From contig CM050650.1 in the NCBI GenBank assembly GCA_027574665.1, positions 98,491,086 to 98,555,085 on the forward strand: DNA of 64,000 nt. The letters run 5' to 3'. Origin of the DNA: Rhynochetos jubatus (lineage: Eukaryota; Chordata; Aves; Eurypygiformes; Rhynochetidae). The first letter of the stretch is position 1; the number at the start of each line of letters is the position of its first letter. Shown here piece after piece: positions 50,591 through 62,865 of the stretch. The translations under genes were made by a program, and so were the position numbers. The notes below the pieces were generated by a model. The model was given only the letters and a program-made list of their open reading frames with translations. It had not been told where the DNA came from and ran no database searches.

Positions 50591-53500
50591 GGAATAAGTG
50601 TCCTAATAAAAATTACCATCTGATGCAAACAACTTTAAACTATTTTAATTTACCCCATGATGCTTAATTAAACAGCAAGCAAACGGCTATCTCTAGCTCT
50701 AACTTCATGAGCTAATAATCTACAGTCTTTCCAGAATGACTGTTTCCACAGCACTAAACAGAAGTAACACTGACAACACTGAGAGTGACTTCCCTCTAGC
50801 CATGGGCCAGGTTTATATGTTCACAGGCATTGCTAATATTCTTTATGTCTGACAGAGTCAGTGAGGAATCTTACCCCAACTCCTTCCTCTGACGTAGCAG
50901 AATTTAACAGGACTCTGCAAGAAGTTACTCATGTTGGGTCATACTTCTTGGAATACAATCAAATGCAACCCCTGTGAGCATGCTTTCTCAGCCTTCTCGC
51001 TTCCAGAATCCATAACAGATCTCTTTCCTACTGCTCTGGTCAATAGGTATACAAAACAAATTGAAGAATTCAAACCATGCAGACCAGTAGGTCAGTAATA
51101 TGCCAACAGTACCCATCTGAGTGTTTCAGATTTATTAAGTGCTCCACAGGTGAAAGGAACAGAATGCTAGCAAGCAAAGGACACAAAGGACACATACCCA
51201 TCTATAAAACACAACTTTAAATAAAAATGACAATATATCATAGCAAGAATCTTGCACAGACTTAACATACTCACTGTGATGCATTTACTGTCAAAATAAG
51301 CCAGTTTTAATGGCAACCAAAGCTTATTTCCATTCAGCTTAAGGCGGATATTATGATTTCTTGGACTACACTCTGTGGCCAGGCCACAAAGGTTTTGAAA
51401 TAAATTCCTAGTTTTCAGGCTCACCTCTAACCATTTATATGGAACCAGATGGGGAAGAATAATTGCTGTCCACCACACAAGTCCTCACTGCTTCTTATTA
51501 GCAAATCACCATAGCCAAAGGAAAGAAAACAAAATCTTTTTCCAGCGACAACCAACGAGAAAGTTGTACTAATTTAGCTTGACTCAGATACATGCCCCAA
51601 CCGCAATGCATGAATTTACATCTCCAAGTCATGCTTTAAATTCTCATGCCTAGTGTATAATTTCAACTATAAACCAAATTCACTCAAAACACCTCTTCTG
51701 CATATTAAAACGTAAAACAAACTCCAGACTATCCCTTCAGCCGAGGTCACGCCAGCTAACTGCACTCAGCAGCCATCTCTCTTCACATGAATCTTACCTC
51801 CAGCAATAGTATGTCCCATTTGAGCAACCAGTTAACCTTCAGGCTTCAATTTATATGCAAAAAAACACTGAGGAAGTTATAGGAAAGGGTTAGATCTCCT
51901 GATGATTGATTCACTGCCATAAACCTGATTTCTAGAGACCAACATGACTACAGAACTTTCTGGAGTTCAGACTACAGAAGTTTTTAACTTGGTGTTCAGT
52001 GTTTCACTGTGGCAAAGGCTGTTCAGCTCCTAACAAGCAGCATCTTGGTCAAATCACAGTTTTGCATAAATGCTCTGATTTCATAGACCCGGCTGTTCAG
52101 AGGAATGCCACAAGGACTATACAAAGAAAAAAAACCACACCCAAATCAAACCACACAAAAGAACAGAGGAATAGTGAAATCTGAAAGTTCTTTTCTTTAC
52201 CCTTTGAGGTTGAAATTCAAATTAAATATTAACTTTTTTACTTCAAACCTACACGTCTAGGATACACTTGGACCACCTACTGTCTTAAAACTCCCATAGC
52301 AATTGCACATTATGTTTTTTTTCATCCAACTTGCATTTAAAGAAAATGTTTAATGTAAATTCAATAGTAAATTGGGAATCAAAATGAGTCATGTAAATGA
52401 AAATGCATTTTCATGTTTCTTCTGACAATTAAATCACTTTTAGTCTGCTATTAAAGCAATTTCAAGAGCTAACTTGGTTTGTAGGATACAAAGAAAAACA
52501 TTTGGAAACAGATCATAAAAGTATTTTGACTTTTTTTACGCTCAGTAAGTAAGCACAGCCATTTAACATATAATGTTATGAATAGAACGTCATTTTGCCA
52601 ATACAGAATAAAAATTATTCGCTCAATCTTTAAAAATCACATGTTCTATCTCACTGCAACTAGGGTATGAAATGATAATTTCCAAATAATGAAAGAGAAA
52701 TACAGATAGTAAGTGGTTCTACTGAAGCTGATTTTTATAGTCATTGGTGGAAGGAAAAAAATTCTATTTTATGATAAGTGTAACACAAAAATACAATTTA
52801 ATCAAGAACTTGACTATCTGGCCCCAGTAACCAATGGAAGCAAAGGCAATATGCTTAACTATATTAATGCTTTGTTACCATGACATACTCTTCCACAGGT
52901 TTCAAGGGGATAAGATTTTATAGGTAGTATATACTCTACTTTTATTACATTTTTTTTAATATCCTAGAAGAGATCAAACATTTTCTTTAAGTTTGATGGT
53001 AGCCTTTATACATCTCAGGACAATTCAAGCTTAGCCATCTATTTGCAGTACAGCACTACTTACTGATGTACAATTAAAAATAGATCAGATTTTAATATCT
53101 ATAGAGGAATTTCAATTCTGTTTATACCTTTATCTCTTAACGTTAACTATTGTGGCTTGCTGTTCAACATGTCAATCTAGGCTGCAGATTTGTAAAGTTT
53201 AAGTAATTAAAAAATAACAGTAGCAAGTGACATTCAATTAGAGAATTATAATAAAAAATGTTTCAGAATAAAGATCCTTTTGTGATTTATGCATCGAAAT
53301 ATGTCCCCAAAATAGCAGGCACCATTACCCAATATAAAGGGGGAAAATAAAAAAACCACTAATCTATCTGTAAATCATTCCTTAAATCTCAAAGCAAATG
53401 AGAAAGTAAAACATCAAATCCAAATGTAACCAACTGGCTGATAAAATAAACATTCCAGGGATTTAAGGAGGCGGAGGCTGTTTTAAAGAACCACCGCATC

Positions 53501-53824
53501 ATCCATACCTTATAAATTGCACTGGGGATAGTTGTGCGTGCTTAAAAGCACTGCCCTTGCAGATTATCAAGTGCCTACTTCTATTTTCATTTAAATACAC
53601 AGGATTTTTTAATAATATAATTGTATAGACCTACAAAGCATTATCACATAAGCACTTTCAATTCATATCTATGCACTATGTTAGTTTATTCCTTCTGGCC
53701 CTGCCTCCCTCTGGCAGCCAGCCCCCACAAACCTGCTGCAGTCATGGGTAATTCAGGCCAGTAGGGGCCTCAGGAGGTCTCTAGTACAAGCCCTGCCCCT
53801 CACGGAATTTCTGGCTGGACCTGG

Positions 53825-54146
53825 TAGAAAAACTGTGTCCAGTTCTGGGCTCCCCAGTTCAAGAAAGACAGGGAACTACTGGAGAGAGTCCAGCGCATGA
53901 CTGCAAAGGTGACCAACGGAATGCAGCAGCTCTCTTACGAGGAAAGGCTGAGAGAGCTGGGTCTGTTTAGCCTGGAGAAGAGAAGACTGAGTGGGGATCT
54001 CATCAATGCTTATAAACATCTAAAGGGTGGGTGTCTAGAGGGTGGGGCCAGGCTCTTCTCCGTGGTGCCCAGTGAAAACACAAGGGGCAACGGGCACAAA
54101 CTAGAACTGGAAGAGCCAGGAAAATCAAACCACTGGAACTCTCTCA
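53825..54146 (+). mobile_element. CR1 LINE fragment of another subfamily
   Basis: AAAAACTGTGTCCAGTTCTGG through [20 protein letters not shown] and the [13 protein letters not shown] block matches CR1 ORF2, and it stops near CACTGGAACTCTC. The GGCLEGGAR motif, also seen at 56216-57050 as GGCQEDGAR, separates this subfamily from the KGPTRK or KGAYKE copies. Just upstream, 53762-53802 (CAGGAGGTCTCTAGTACAAG) resembles an opposite-facing CR1 3' piece. Confidence 0.88.
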
Positions 54147-56215
54147 TTGGGATGTATCTTCATCCCAAAGTTTCATCACTTCTTAACAGATTAGGAGATG
54201 TATTCCTTTGCCTACTGATGCACTACATGGCTGGCAAGTTGTCTGTCCTTCGATTCCTATATGATCATCACGTGTGGAAGAACCATGTAGAATATATTAA
54301 TAACCAACTGAAGCTCAAAAGCTTCATTGCAAAGGGTTTGCTCCTTTCCCAGTCACAGACCCTGAGCAAGGTTATGTCTGAATAAACTTTCCTCTTCCTT
54401 CTCCAGGACAACGTCTGTCACGGGGACCTTCACTAGCAGGAAGGGATGAAGAGGCATACCTCAGACAGGAACGTCTGACAACTAGAAAACAACCTGCTCG
54501 TTGCCACTTGTGATCAACTTGAAAACAGAAAGCGGTATGAAACTGCTGTAAGATGATACGGAAAATTAAGTCAGGAAGAATACAAGGCTTCACGAGTCCC
54601 AGTGTCCCCACACACCCCGGGAAAGAGTCCTAGAGCACCAGGCCTAAAGAGCCATGTCTTGTTCTCCATAAGAAGTCATCAGGACAAGAAACCTGTTCTG
54701 TCATCAGGATAAGTTTGTAAATACAGTAGCGCTTAAGTTTTGGAGCATAGAATCATAGTTTTAGTTAAGTTTTTATTAAAAAAAAAGACTAAAAACTCTC
54801 TCTTGCGCAGTTTTTGGATGCACTTCAGTAGCATATGCAATAATAATAAAAATCAGTGCAATATCAAATTGCAGCGTCAAAAGAATTACTTTTCAACATG
54901 GAAATGCACAACTAGCAACTGTCTCTTTTGGAAAAAGTGGTAAATAATCAGAATATTAGAAGAGAGCATTTTGTACACCCATGCACCAAATATTAATCAG
55001 AAAAAGAATATATATCACAAGTATGTATGTAGCAAAGGAAAGAAGAAAGTGATTGTCTTAAAGTCATGCATCTGTATCCAAACCTTGATTCCATGCTATT
55101 AGCTAAAGAAGTAACTGAATAATGCCTTAAAGAAATTGATCCAGCTTTCATTCTTCCCTTTGTTCTAAACACCGTATCATCTTTCAAAGTCTCTGATTTC
55201 ACATTCACAGACTAACACTACAAATAGATCTGAAAAGAGTAACAGCCAAGTAAAGATCCTCCATTTTCAACTATGAGGCCATTTTTACAACTGCACTGTA
55301 ATTTTAATTTGTCTCGATATATCTTATTACTTTCTTCATTCAAGTATTTTGAAAGCATACTGGAGTTACACCCCACCCCTGCGTTTTTTTGCGGGGGATG
55401 GGGATGTGGTTTGGGACAGGTGGTCAAAGGGGGAGTTATTTTTTAAGCAACAAGAACAGAATGTGAAAGAACCTATGGAACCTGTTTACAGCAAGATTTC
55501 ATTTTATAGTAAAAACAAACTAGCCTTAAAATAAAACACTGATGTTATGAAGCCAACTGGCATAACCATTCAGTCAGAGGGAATATATCTACCACCATTT
55601 CACAGTTGATCCTATCATCTGAACAACAACAATTTACCGTTTAGGCACTCTTAGCCTAGCAATTGACAGAGTAATTTTAATTACAGTGTCTAAAGAAAAA
55701 AAACAAACACCCAAAACTGTTTTATTTTGCACTCCACGTTTGTCTGTTATGAACATGCCAGTACATAATCAGCCCCACACACCCCCTCACCCCCAACACA
55801 GCATCTCTAACCAGTTTCAGTGCTTCCTTTGTAGCCACTACTTGATTTTGTTTTCCCCCACTGAATACATGTTTTCACATTTCATTAACAATATACTTTA
55901 CAGTTTCCTCTCTAAAGGTAAAACGTTGTTTCTTAAAAATATATAGATACAGCATTTTCATCAGTGACCTCTGGTATGTCCACATCAGCGATACAGAGCA
56001 CAGGAGTTGTTCTGGATGCAAATTTCCCTTGTGCCTGTGCTTAGCCTGGTGGTGCTAGGATTGAGAACTGGCATAAATAATGCAGCCACTGAAGACAAAT
56101 GCAAACACACAATTTTGAAACAATAACCATTTGCAGCAAATTGAATACTCCCCCTTAGCAATACATCAGTCAGTAGCAAACAATTAACCTTAGGCTTTAG
56201 CAAGTACCATGCAGA

Positions 56216-57050
56216 TTCATAGATTCACAGAGTGTTAGGGGTTGGAAGGGACCTCTAGGGATCATCTAGTCCAACCCCCCTGCCAGAGCAGGATCCCCTA
56301 GAGCAGATCACACAGGAACAAGGCCAGGCACCTTTGGAAAGTCTACAGGGAGGGAGACTCCCCCCCTCTCTGGGCAGCCTGTCCCAGGGCTCTGTCACCC
56401 TCACAGGGAAGAAGGGTTTCCTCACGTCCAGGCTGAACCTTCTGTTTGCCAGTTGATGGCCATTGCCCCTCGTCCTGTCACTGGACACCACTGAGAAGAG
56501 CCTGGCCCCATCCTCCTGACACCCACCCTTTAGATATTGATAAGCGATAAAGAGCCCCCTCAGCCTCTTCTCCAAGCTAAACAGCCCCAGCTCTCTCAGC
56601 CTTTCCTCAGATGGAAGGTGCCCCAGCCCCTTCATCATCTCAGTGGCCCTGCACTGGACCCTCTCCAGTAGCTCCTTGTCCTTCTGGAACTGAAGAGCCC
56701 AGAACTGGACACAGCACTCCAGGGGAGGCCTCACCAGCGCAGAGCAGAGGGGGAGGATAACTTCCCTCGACCTGCTGGCCATCCCAGGATGCCACTGGCC
56801 TTCTTGGCCGCGAGGGCACACTGTTGGCTCATGGTCATCCTGTTGTCCACTGGGACTCCAAGGTCCTTTTCCCCAGAGCTGCCCTCCAACAGAACAGCCC
56901 CCAACCTGTACTGGAACATGGGGTTGTTCTTCCCCAGATGCAGCACTTTACACTTGCCCTTACTGAATTGCATTAGATTTCTCCCTGCCCAGCTCTCCAG
57001 CCTGTCCGGGTCACGCTGGATAGTGGCACAGCCTTCTGGGCATGTATGTA
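56216..57050 (-). mobile_element. CR1 LINE, longer 5'-truncated copy
   Basis: The 3' end begins TTCATAGATTCACAGAGTG; the coding part reads back to CATIQRDPDRLESWAGRNLM and [11 protein letters not shown] at the upper end. A 188-codon open frame (56255-56821, minus) holds [20 protein letters not shown] through [20 protein letters not shown], nearly intact CR1 ORF2 C-terminus. It lies in PRIM2 intron B-C, sense to the gene. Confidence 0.95.
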
Positions 57051-57248
57051 CCTTCACAATGCTCCGGTAAGACAGAACAGGATCATTATCTGCACTCTAC
57101 AGGAAAGGAACCGTGACGTGAGTGTCAAAAAATAAAAATGTCTAAAGACAACAGTACCAATAAGAATTGTATTAATCTTCACTTTTTCAGGACATTAAAC
57201 ATTAGATGACATTTTACTGTGAACAAACACAGGCCACTGACTTAGCAA

Positions 57249-57670
57249 CATAGAATGGTTTAGGTTGGAAGGGACCTTAAAGACCATCTAGTTCCAACCC
57301 CCTGCCATGGGCAGGGACACCCTCCACTAGACCAGGTTGCTCAAAGCCTCATCCAGCCTGGCCTTGAACACTTCCAGGGATGGGGCATCCACAGCTTCTC
57401 TGGGCAACCTGTTCCAGTGCCTCACCACCCTCTCCAGGAAGAATTTCTTCCTGATATCCAATCTCAATCCTCCTGCTTTCAGTTTAAACCCATTACCTCT
57501 TGTCCTGTCACTACAGACCCTTGTATAAAGTCCCCCCCCCCAGCTTCCTTGTAGGCCCCTTCAGGTACTGGAAGGCTGCAATAAGGTCTCCCCGGAGCCT
57601 TCTCTTCTCCAGGCTGAACAAGCCCAACTCTCTCAGCCTGTCCCCACAGGAGAGGTGCTCTAAGCCTTTT
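57249..57670 (-). mobile_element. CR1 LINE, 5'-truncated copy
   Basis: CATAGAATGGTTTAGGTTGG opens the reverse-complemented CR1 3' end. The match runs to about 57670, where the [12 protein letters not shown] block ends and unique sequence resumes. It is under 200 bp from another CR1 in the same orientation (56216-57050) but belongs to a different subfamily, so the two are independent insertions. A C-run is present near 57531-57540. Confidence 0.94.
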
Positions 57671-58771
57671 GATCAATTTCAGTTCCAGGTGTGAAAAATC
57701 AACTTCTTTCACCCCAGTCTGGAACTGGTTATCTAGAACTTGAGAAGAAGGAAACTTACATGTAAATAGCAGCCTGTTTGTTAAAAATACAGTAACTACA
57801 ACCCCTTGCTTCAGTCACAATAAGATTTCTAACTTTCAAAGCTAAACACATGATCATAAAACTTCGTTTATTTCTAGGGCTTATGAAGAGAGGTGCTACA
57901 GTAGAAAGTCATAACCCTGTGATTGAAAACATGAGCTAAGCTGCATACACTACTTCATACATGTGCATAAACCTAGGGTCAAAACACAAGCGGGTGAAAT
58001 TAGACCAGTTCACACAATATTTTGTTAAAAGATAAATAAATGTATATATTTACATTATTATTGCTTCTGATAGTTTGGTTTATTATTTCAAGTTCCTTTA
58101 AGCACAGGAAATTGCAGCTGAAAAGTCTGTATTTTCCTGAATTCAACCAGCAACTAATTGGCATTCAACTACAACATTTCAGTTATTACCACTTTTCAAA
58201 TACTTTCTTAAAACCTTTGTAAGGGAATGCATTTTGCATTTCTTTTTTAACAAAACAGACATCTTCTAATAAATCATATCCCTTTTAAGGAGTGACATTT
58301 ACAGAGGTTTAGGTACATATTCAAATCATACCTTCAATCCCTCTCCCCCTTCCCAAAAAAAATCTGCAGACCAGCTGGTCTATCTTCCAGGACTTGAAAG
58401 AGACCTATGTACCATAATTCATTCAAGTCAGCATTACTTTGTGTCCCATAACTTGCCTAAGTAGCCATGTCCCAGAGAACCTGAGCTAACAAAAGACTGT
58501 CTACCAAACACTCCAAAATACTTCATAGTACTCTGCAGAGCTGAGATCTCACAATATTAGAGGCAAAGTTACCACAGTCCAAACAAAACTCACATAAGGT
58601 CTGAAACATCTGCTGCAATGCATACCACAGGCCAGGCAGAGGGGCATGAGAAAGGAAGCCTGCTTGATTCTGCCTAGGCTGTTCAAGGTAAAGAGCAGGT
58701 CACAAATCTCCAAATATCAGCATACACTTTCACACTCTCAAAGAGACGCTTTTCATGCTCTCAAAGGATGT

Positions 58772-58921
58772 ATGCCCCATCCCTGGCTGTCTTCAAGGCC
58801 AGGCTGGATGAGGCTTTGAGCAGCCTGGTCTAGTGTAGGGTATCCCTGTCCATGGCAGGGGGCTTGGAACGAGATGATCTTTAAGGTCCCTTCCAACCCA
58901 AACCATTCTGTGATTCTATGA
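58772..58921 (+). mobile_element. CR1 3'-end fragment
   Basis: TATGCCCCATCCCTGGCTGT through CAAGGCCAGGCTGGATGAGG to the terminal CCATTCTGTGATTCTATGA block. Another pair of ATTCTATG-type units follows at 58961-58976, suggesting slippage or a nested 3' end. It lies in PRIM2 intron B-C, antisense to the gene. Confidence 0.93.
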
Positions 58922-59571
58922 CTGGGAGGGGAAAAAAAAAGTATTGATAACAGATGTCAGTTCTATGATTCTATGCTACACTGTTCACTCATGATACTCT
59001 GTAAATATTAGCAAGTGTTAGACCAATGACTAGTCTGTCATTATTGCACTGAACAGTGTTTTCTCACTATTTCCTTGAACATATTCTTCTGTACTCTTCA
59101 ACCTCCTGTTTCTTCTTTTATTCTTAGACCATGAAGTTGCTAATACAAGCTCATCTCACACACAGCTATCCAATTTATTCATGTATTTATTTATTTTAGT
59201 TAAACAACCAACAAGGCCAACCTTGCCTCTCAGATAGCAGTGTTTGTGGTCACTTACCTGTTTGGTGAATTAATTTATTCACATAGTACCTGTATTTCAT
59301 AAAGGACATTGGTTTCCTAATGGTTTAGTGGTAAAGTATGATGTTTCTAGTCCTCATCTATAAAAAGCCTCTTTGTGGCTTGCCTTTTTTCCCAACAAAA
59401 TTAATAAAATCATAAGCAAGGAGAGGAAAAAAAAAAAGACAAAACACTTTTAAAAGACATTATTGTGCCTTTTGTCCCACTACCTACTTTAACAAGCACC
59501 CCTCCAAGTATGTAGCACAATGTACTCATCAACTACATCCTCACATTCACATATAACATTTGATGAATTAC

Positions 59572-59757
59572 CTTGTCTGCATCCACTTTTCCTCTGATAA
59601 ATTCCCTCTTCCAGAATTCCAGTGCCTGTTCCAGAGTCAAGCCGATGCCTTTTAAGAACAGTCCATACTGCATACGGCCTCCATGACGGAGATGATGGCT
59701 ATCACGGAGGGCTTTGTGCAACTGCCTCATGCAAAGAGGGAATGATTTCACAGAAAG
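59572..59757 (-). CDS. PRIM2: PRIM2 coding exon B (first Fe-S cysteine, basic DNA/RNA-binding stretch)
   Basis: This 186-bp exon encodes exactly 62 codons, from [17 protein letters not shown] to GKVDADK. The acceptor ends CTCTTGACAG and the donor is GTAAT after the AAG lysine codon; both junctions are phase 0. The cysteine at exon residue 9 (SFPLCMRQ) is equivalent to human Cys287, the first 4Fe-4S ligand. It is followed by a very conserved basic stretch, [20 protein letters not shown]. In the human C-terminal domain this region contacts the primer 5' end and template; that role comes from family knowledge. The frame runs on past the donor into the intron, so the true end was set by the splice site and by continuity with FDKGYAY in the next exon. 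Confidence 0.97.
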
Positions 59758-60853
59758 CTGTCAAGAGAAAAATTTGTGTTTAAGGCATACTGATCATTTC
59801 ATTTGTAGGAGATCCACTTATTGTGATTATTAATTAGCTCCACTTGAAAATGTCAATGGCTGGAAGAAAAGAGATGCATGTGCAGAGCGCCTTGGGACTG
59901 ATGATAACACAAATGTGTCCATAAGCCCATCAAATCCAATAACCATCTCAAGGACAAAAACCAAAGGACAGAGTAATACAGGTGGTAGTAGCAGACAAAG
60001 TAGCACAGCTTTAATTGCTGTCAGGGAATATATATCCACAGTTCCATTACAATGTTTCTTGCTTCTTCCTTATTTTAGCTTCTGGAATGGCAAGGTGACC
60101 TTTGATAGTGTTTCTGGTGGTTGAGGGAAAGGATGAGTATTTTAAACAACTTTGAAAAACTCCAAGAAGGAGTAAAATCAATTGCAGCTGACCTGCAGGT
60201 GTTTTCCCTGAAGAATACTATTTCTTATAGAGCAAGATCTTAGACATAAAAAATGCAACATTCAAGTTTACTGGGGCTTTGCATTTTTATTTTTAACATC
60301 TGAGTCAAGCCATGGAATTCACTACCAAAGGAACACTGAAGATGGACACTAAAAACACAAATCTATATTTCAAATAAAGGAGTTGGAATGTGTTTTAATT
60401 GTCTCTGCAACACTGATGTGGTTTTACAATCCTTTTTATTTATTTCCTTGTTTTGAAAAACCTTCTATGAATCAAAAGTCCAAAAAAGAGCATTGAAAAT
60501 GCAATACAATAATCATAAACTAAACATCCTGGGTTGCAAAATCAGTAAATAAGAACATTTTGTGACACTCTGTTTATAATTATGCTAGGTATTTGTGAAA
60601 GTACACAAAATTAAGCAGCAAATTAAGCAATTCATTACAGCTCCAGTCTAAATCCTGATTAGATGAATTTTCAGTTAATTCTGCTCCATTTCAAAACTTT
60701 ACCACAATTTCATTCAAGCTATTCTCAGGAGTTACGAAGCTAATGTGCATCAAAACAGATAAAGTTTTTATATGTTATCTGTACACAGAGTACTTGAATT
60801 TAAAAAGTTACATATCAACATACAATATAACTCAATAAACACAGAGGACTTAC
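59758..60853 (-). other. PRIM2: PRIM2 intron A-B
   Basis: A 1096-bp phase-0 intron. Two short frames on opposite strands around 59830-60124 have no recognisable domain. No repeat was seen. Confidence 0.92.
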
Positions 60854-60926
60854 AGCATCAATCTGTTCTAGAGAAATTTTTCCAGTGTTCTTTTGTACAC
60901 TGTAATCTGGGCCAACGTAAGAATGG
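60854..60926 (-). CDS. PRIM2: PRIM2 coding exon A (start of the C-terminal domain)
   Basis: This 73-bp internal exon supplies the last base of one codon and then 24 codons, beginning HSYVGPDY and ending ISLEQIDA. The upstream acceptor is a pyrimidine-rich tract ending TTTTTCAG, and the donor is GTAAGT directly after the GCT alanine codon, so the following intron is phase 0. The HSYxGPDYS and GKISLxQID blocks are characteristic of the primase large subunit just before its iron-sulfur domain. By inferred human numbering it covers about residues 255-278. The preceding exon was looked for in 61-64 kb and not found; that stretch is mainly CR1 and unremarkable intron, so it probably lies beyond the window. 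Confidence 0.93.
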
Positions 60927-61104
60927 CTGAAAAACAAAGCAAACAGTACAGCATCATTTAAACTGTCCAAAATTCAGGTTTTAAGTTTACAAATTTAGAA
61001 AGAAATTATTTTACCAATTAAGGGCTACAAATACTTTCTACCAGGCAAAACCAAGAAAACAGTATTTGACATTTAAGTAAGTAATTAAGACATAAACCCA
61101 ACAG

Positions 61105-61578
61105 AATCACTAAGGTTGGAAAAGACCTATGAGATCATCTAGTCCAACCACCAACCCAACACTACTGTACCCACTAGACCATGTCCTCAAGCCACGTCTA
61201 CATGTTCCTTGAACACCTCCCAGGATGGTGGTTCGACCACTGCCCTGGGGAGCCTGTTCCAGTGCCTGACCTCTCATTCAGTAAAGAAGTTTTTCCTAAT
61301 ATCCAATCTAAACCTCCCCTGATGCAAGTTGAGGACATTTCCTCTTGTTTATCACCAGTTATGCAGGAGAACAGGCCAGCACCTGCCCCCCTAGAACCTC
61401 CTTTCAGGTAGCTGTAGAGAGAGATCCGGTCTCCCCTCAGGCTCCTCCAGGCTAAACAAACCCTGTCGCCCTTCTCTGGACAGGCTCCAGCACCTCTATG
61501 TCCTTCCTGTAGTGAGGGGCCCAAAACTGAACACAACACTCAAGGTGCGGCCTCACCAGTGCCGAGTACAGGGGTACA
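61105..61578 (-). mobile_element. CR1 LINE fragment, older subfamily
   Basis: AATCACTAAGGTTGGAAAAG and GATCATCTAGTCCAACCACC are the CR1 3' end on the minus strand, with the ACTGCCCTGGGGAGCCTGTT block. The coding part extends to the [10 protein letters not shown] region near 61560. It lies in the PRIM2 intron upstream of exon A. Confidence 0.92.
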
Positions 61579-61589
61579 TTAGAGTCAAT

Positions 61590-62630
61590 ATGTTAAAGAA
61601 ACCCTCCCTCTCATTACCTGAAAAGAGTAGTGAGGGGTCATTCAGAATCCAGATCTCAGGATCACACACACTCTCCTGAAATTGATCTCTTCCAGACTAA
61701 ACAGTCTCAGCTTCTCCTCATATGTACTGGGGAGCCCAGGACTGGACACAGCCTTCCAGATGTGGCCTCACCAGTGCTGAGTAGAAGGGAAGGATGACCT
61801 CCCTTGATCTTCTGGGATTGCTCTCCCCATGCCACCCTGTTAGCAGGGTCGGACTGTTTGCGTTCTTTGCTTCAAGGGCACGCTGGCAGCTCACGGTCTT
61901 CTTGTCCACCAGAACCCCAAGGTCCTCTTCAGTGAACCTGTTTCACAACCGTTCAGCCCTCAGCCTATACCGAGGTTATTCCTCACCAGATGCGTTTCCA
62001 TGCCCTTCGTTGAACTTCATAGGGTTCCTGTCAGCCCACCTCTCCAGCTTGTGCAAATCCATCTGAAAGGCAGCACACCTACCTGGTGTAAACCATACCT
62101 CCCAGTTTTCTATCACCTGAGACTTACTGAGTGCATAGTCTTGTCCCATCGCCTCGGACATTAAAGCAGCTAAACGATATAGGAGCCGGTATCAATCCCT
62201 GAGGTACTCCATTAGCGACTGGCAACCAGCTGGTCTTAACGTCTCTGATATCAAAACTTTGAGTGGAGCACTTCACCCCGTTTTCAGTCCACATCACTGT
62301 CCATTTACCTAGCCCATACTTCATCAGTTGTCAATGAGGATGTTACAAGAGACAGTGTCAAAAACCTTGCTAAAGTCAAGATAAATGGCATCTGCTGCTT
62401 TCCCATCCACTGAGCCTTCTTGGATAAAATGATCAGCTATGAGACTGGTCAACTATAATTGCCCATTTACAAATCTATGCTGACCACTCATGGTCATCTT
62501 TCTTGTCCTCCATGGGCCTGGAACCGAGATGTGGCTGACCAGCCTACAGTTCTATGGATCCTTCCCCTTACACTTTGTGAAGGGTCACATTTGCTTCCTT
62601 CCAGCTTCCAGTAATCAAGAACTTATTCTA
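61590..62630 (-). mobile_element. CR1 LINE internal fragment with reverse transcriptase region
   Basis: Read from high to low coordinates, this piece contains decayed ORF2 with recognisable reverse transcriptase motifs: AIYLDFSKVFDTVS (motif A, with the catalytic aspartate) near 62349-62390, and ANGVPQGLIPAPISF (motif B) near 62175-62220, followed by LHKLERWADRNPMKFNE near 62000-62060. The metal-binding motif C is no longer recognisable, and stop codons and frameshifts interrupt the frame. The lower end (61680-61790) repeats the same ORF2 part as the neighbouring CR1 at 61105-61578, so they are two insertions. Confidence 0.88.
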
Positions 62631-62865
62631 TTTTACTACCTGGGTAGTATTTAAAAAAAATGAAAGGAAGGAACACACCCTGATGTACCACTATGAAGAT
62701 CTACCATGAGGGAAAACCAATAAAAAGCTGAGAAGGCTTCCACTGCAGGAGTGACATACAAACACATATTGACTCTTGACAGTAGCTGCCTAGCCAAAAT
62801 AGCACAGGACCTTGTATGTGCTGACTCATCTTTCATTCATACTGCAACAAAGCTAAACGATATTT

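Larger units (their letters stand above)
37193..59571 (-). other. PRIM2: PRIM2 intron B-C
   Basis: A 22379-bp phase-0 intron, the longest in the window, with eight CR1 pieces in both orientations (38886, 42830, 45325, 49772, 53825, 56216, 57249, 58772). It also has a GA-rich tract, a poly(T) run, a possible ancient repeat near 45 kb and an unexplained long minus-strand frame at 46414-46950. Between these it is AT-rich with nothing recognised, including long stretches at 39.5-42.8, 47.2-49.7 and 50.6-53.7 kb. Confidence 0.9.

Noticed and set aside
56255-56821. 188-codon minus-strand frame
   Set aside because: It is the C-terminus of CR1 ORF2 in a 5'-truncated copy with no start or upstream polymerase core.
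59533-59571. Extension of the exon B frame beyond position 59572
   Set aside because: A GTAAT donor follows the lysine codon, and the next conserved residues are in exon C; the extension is intron read-through.
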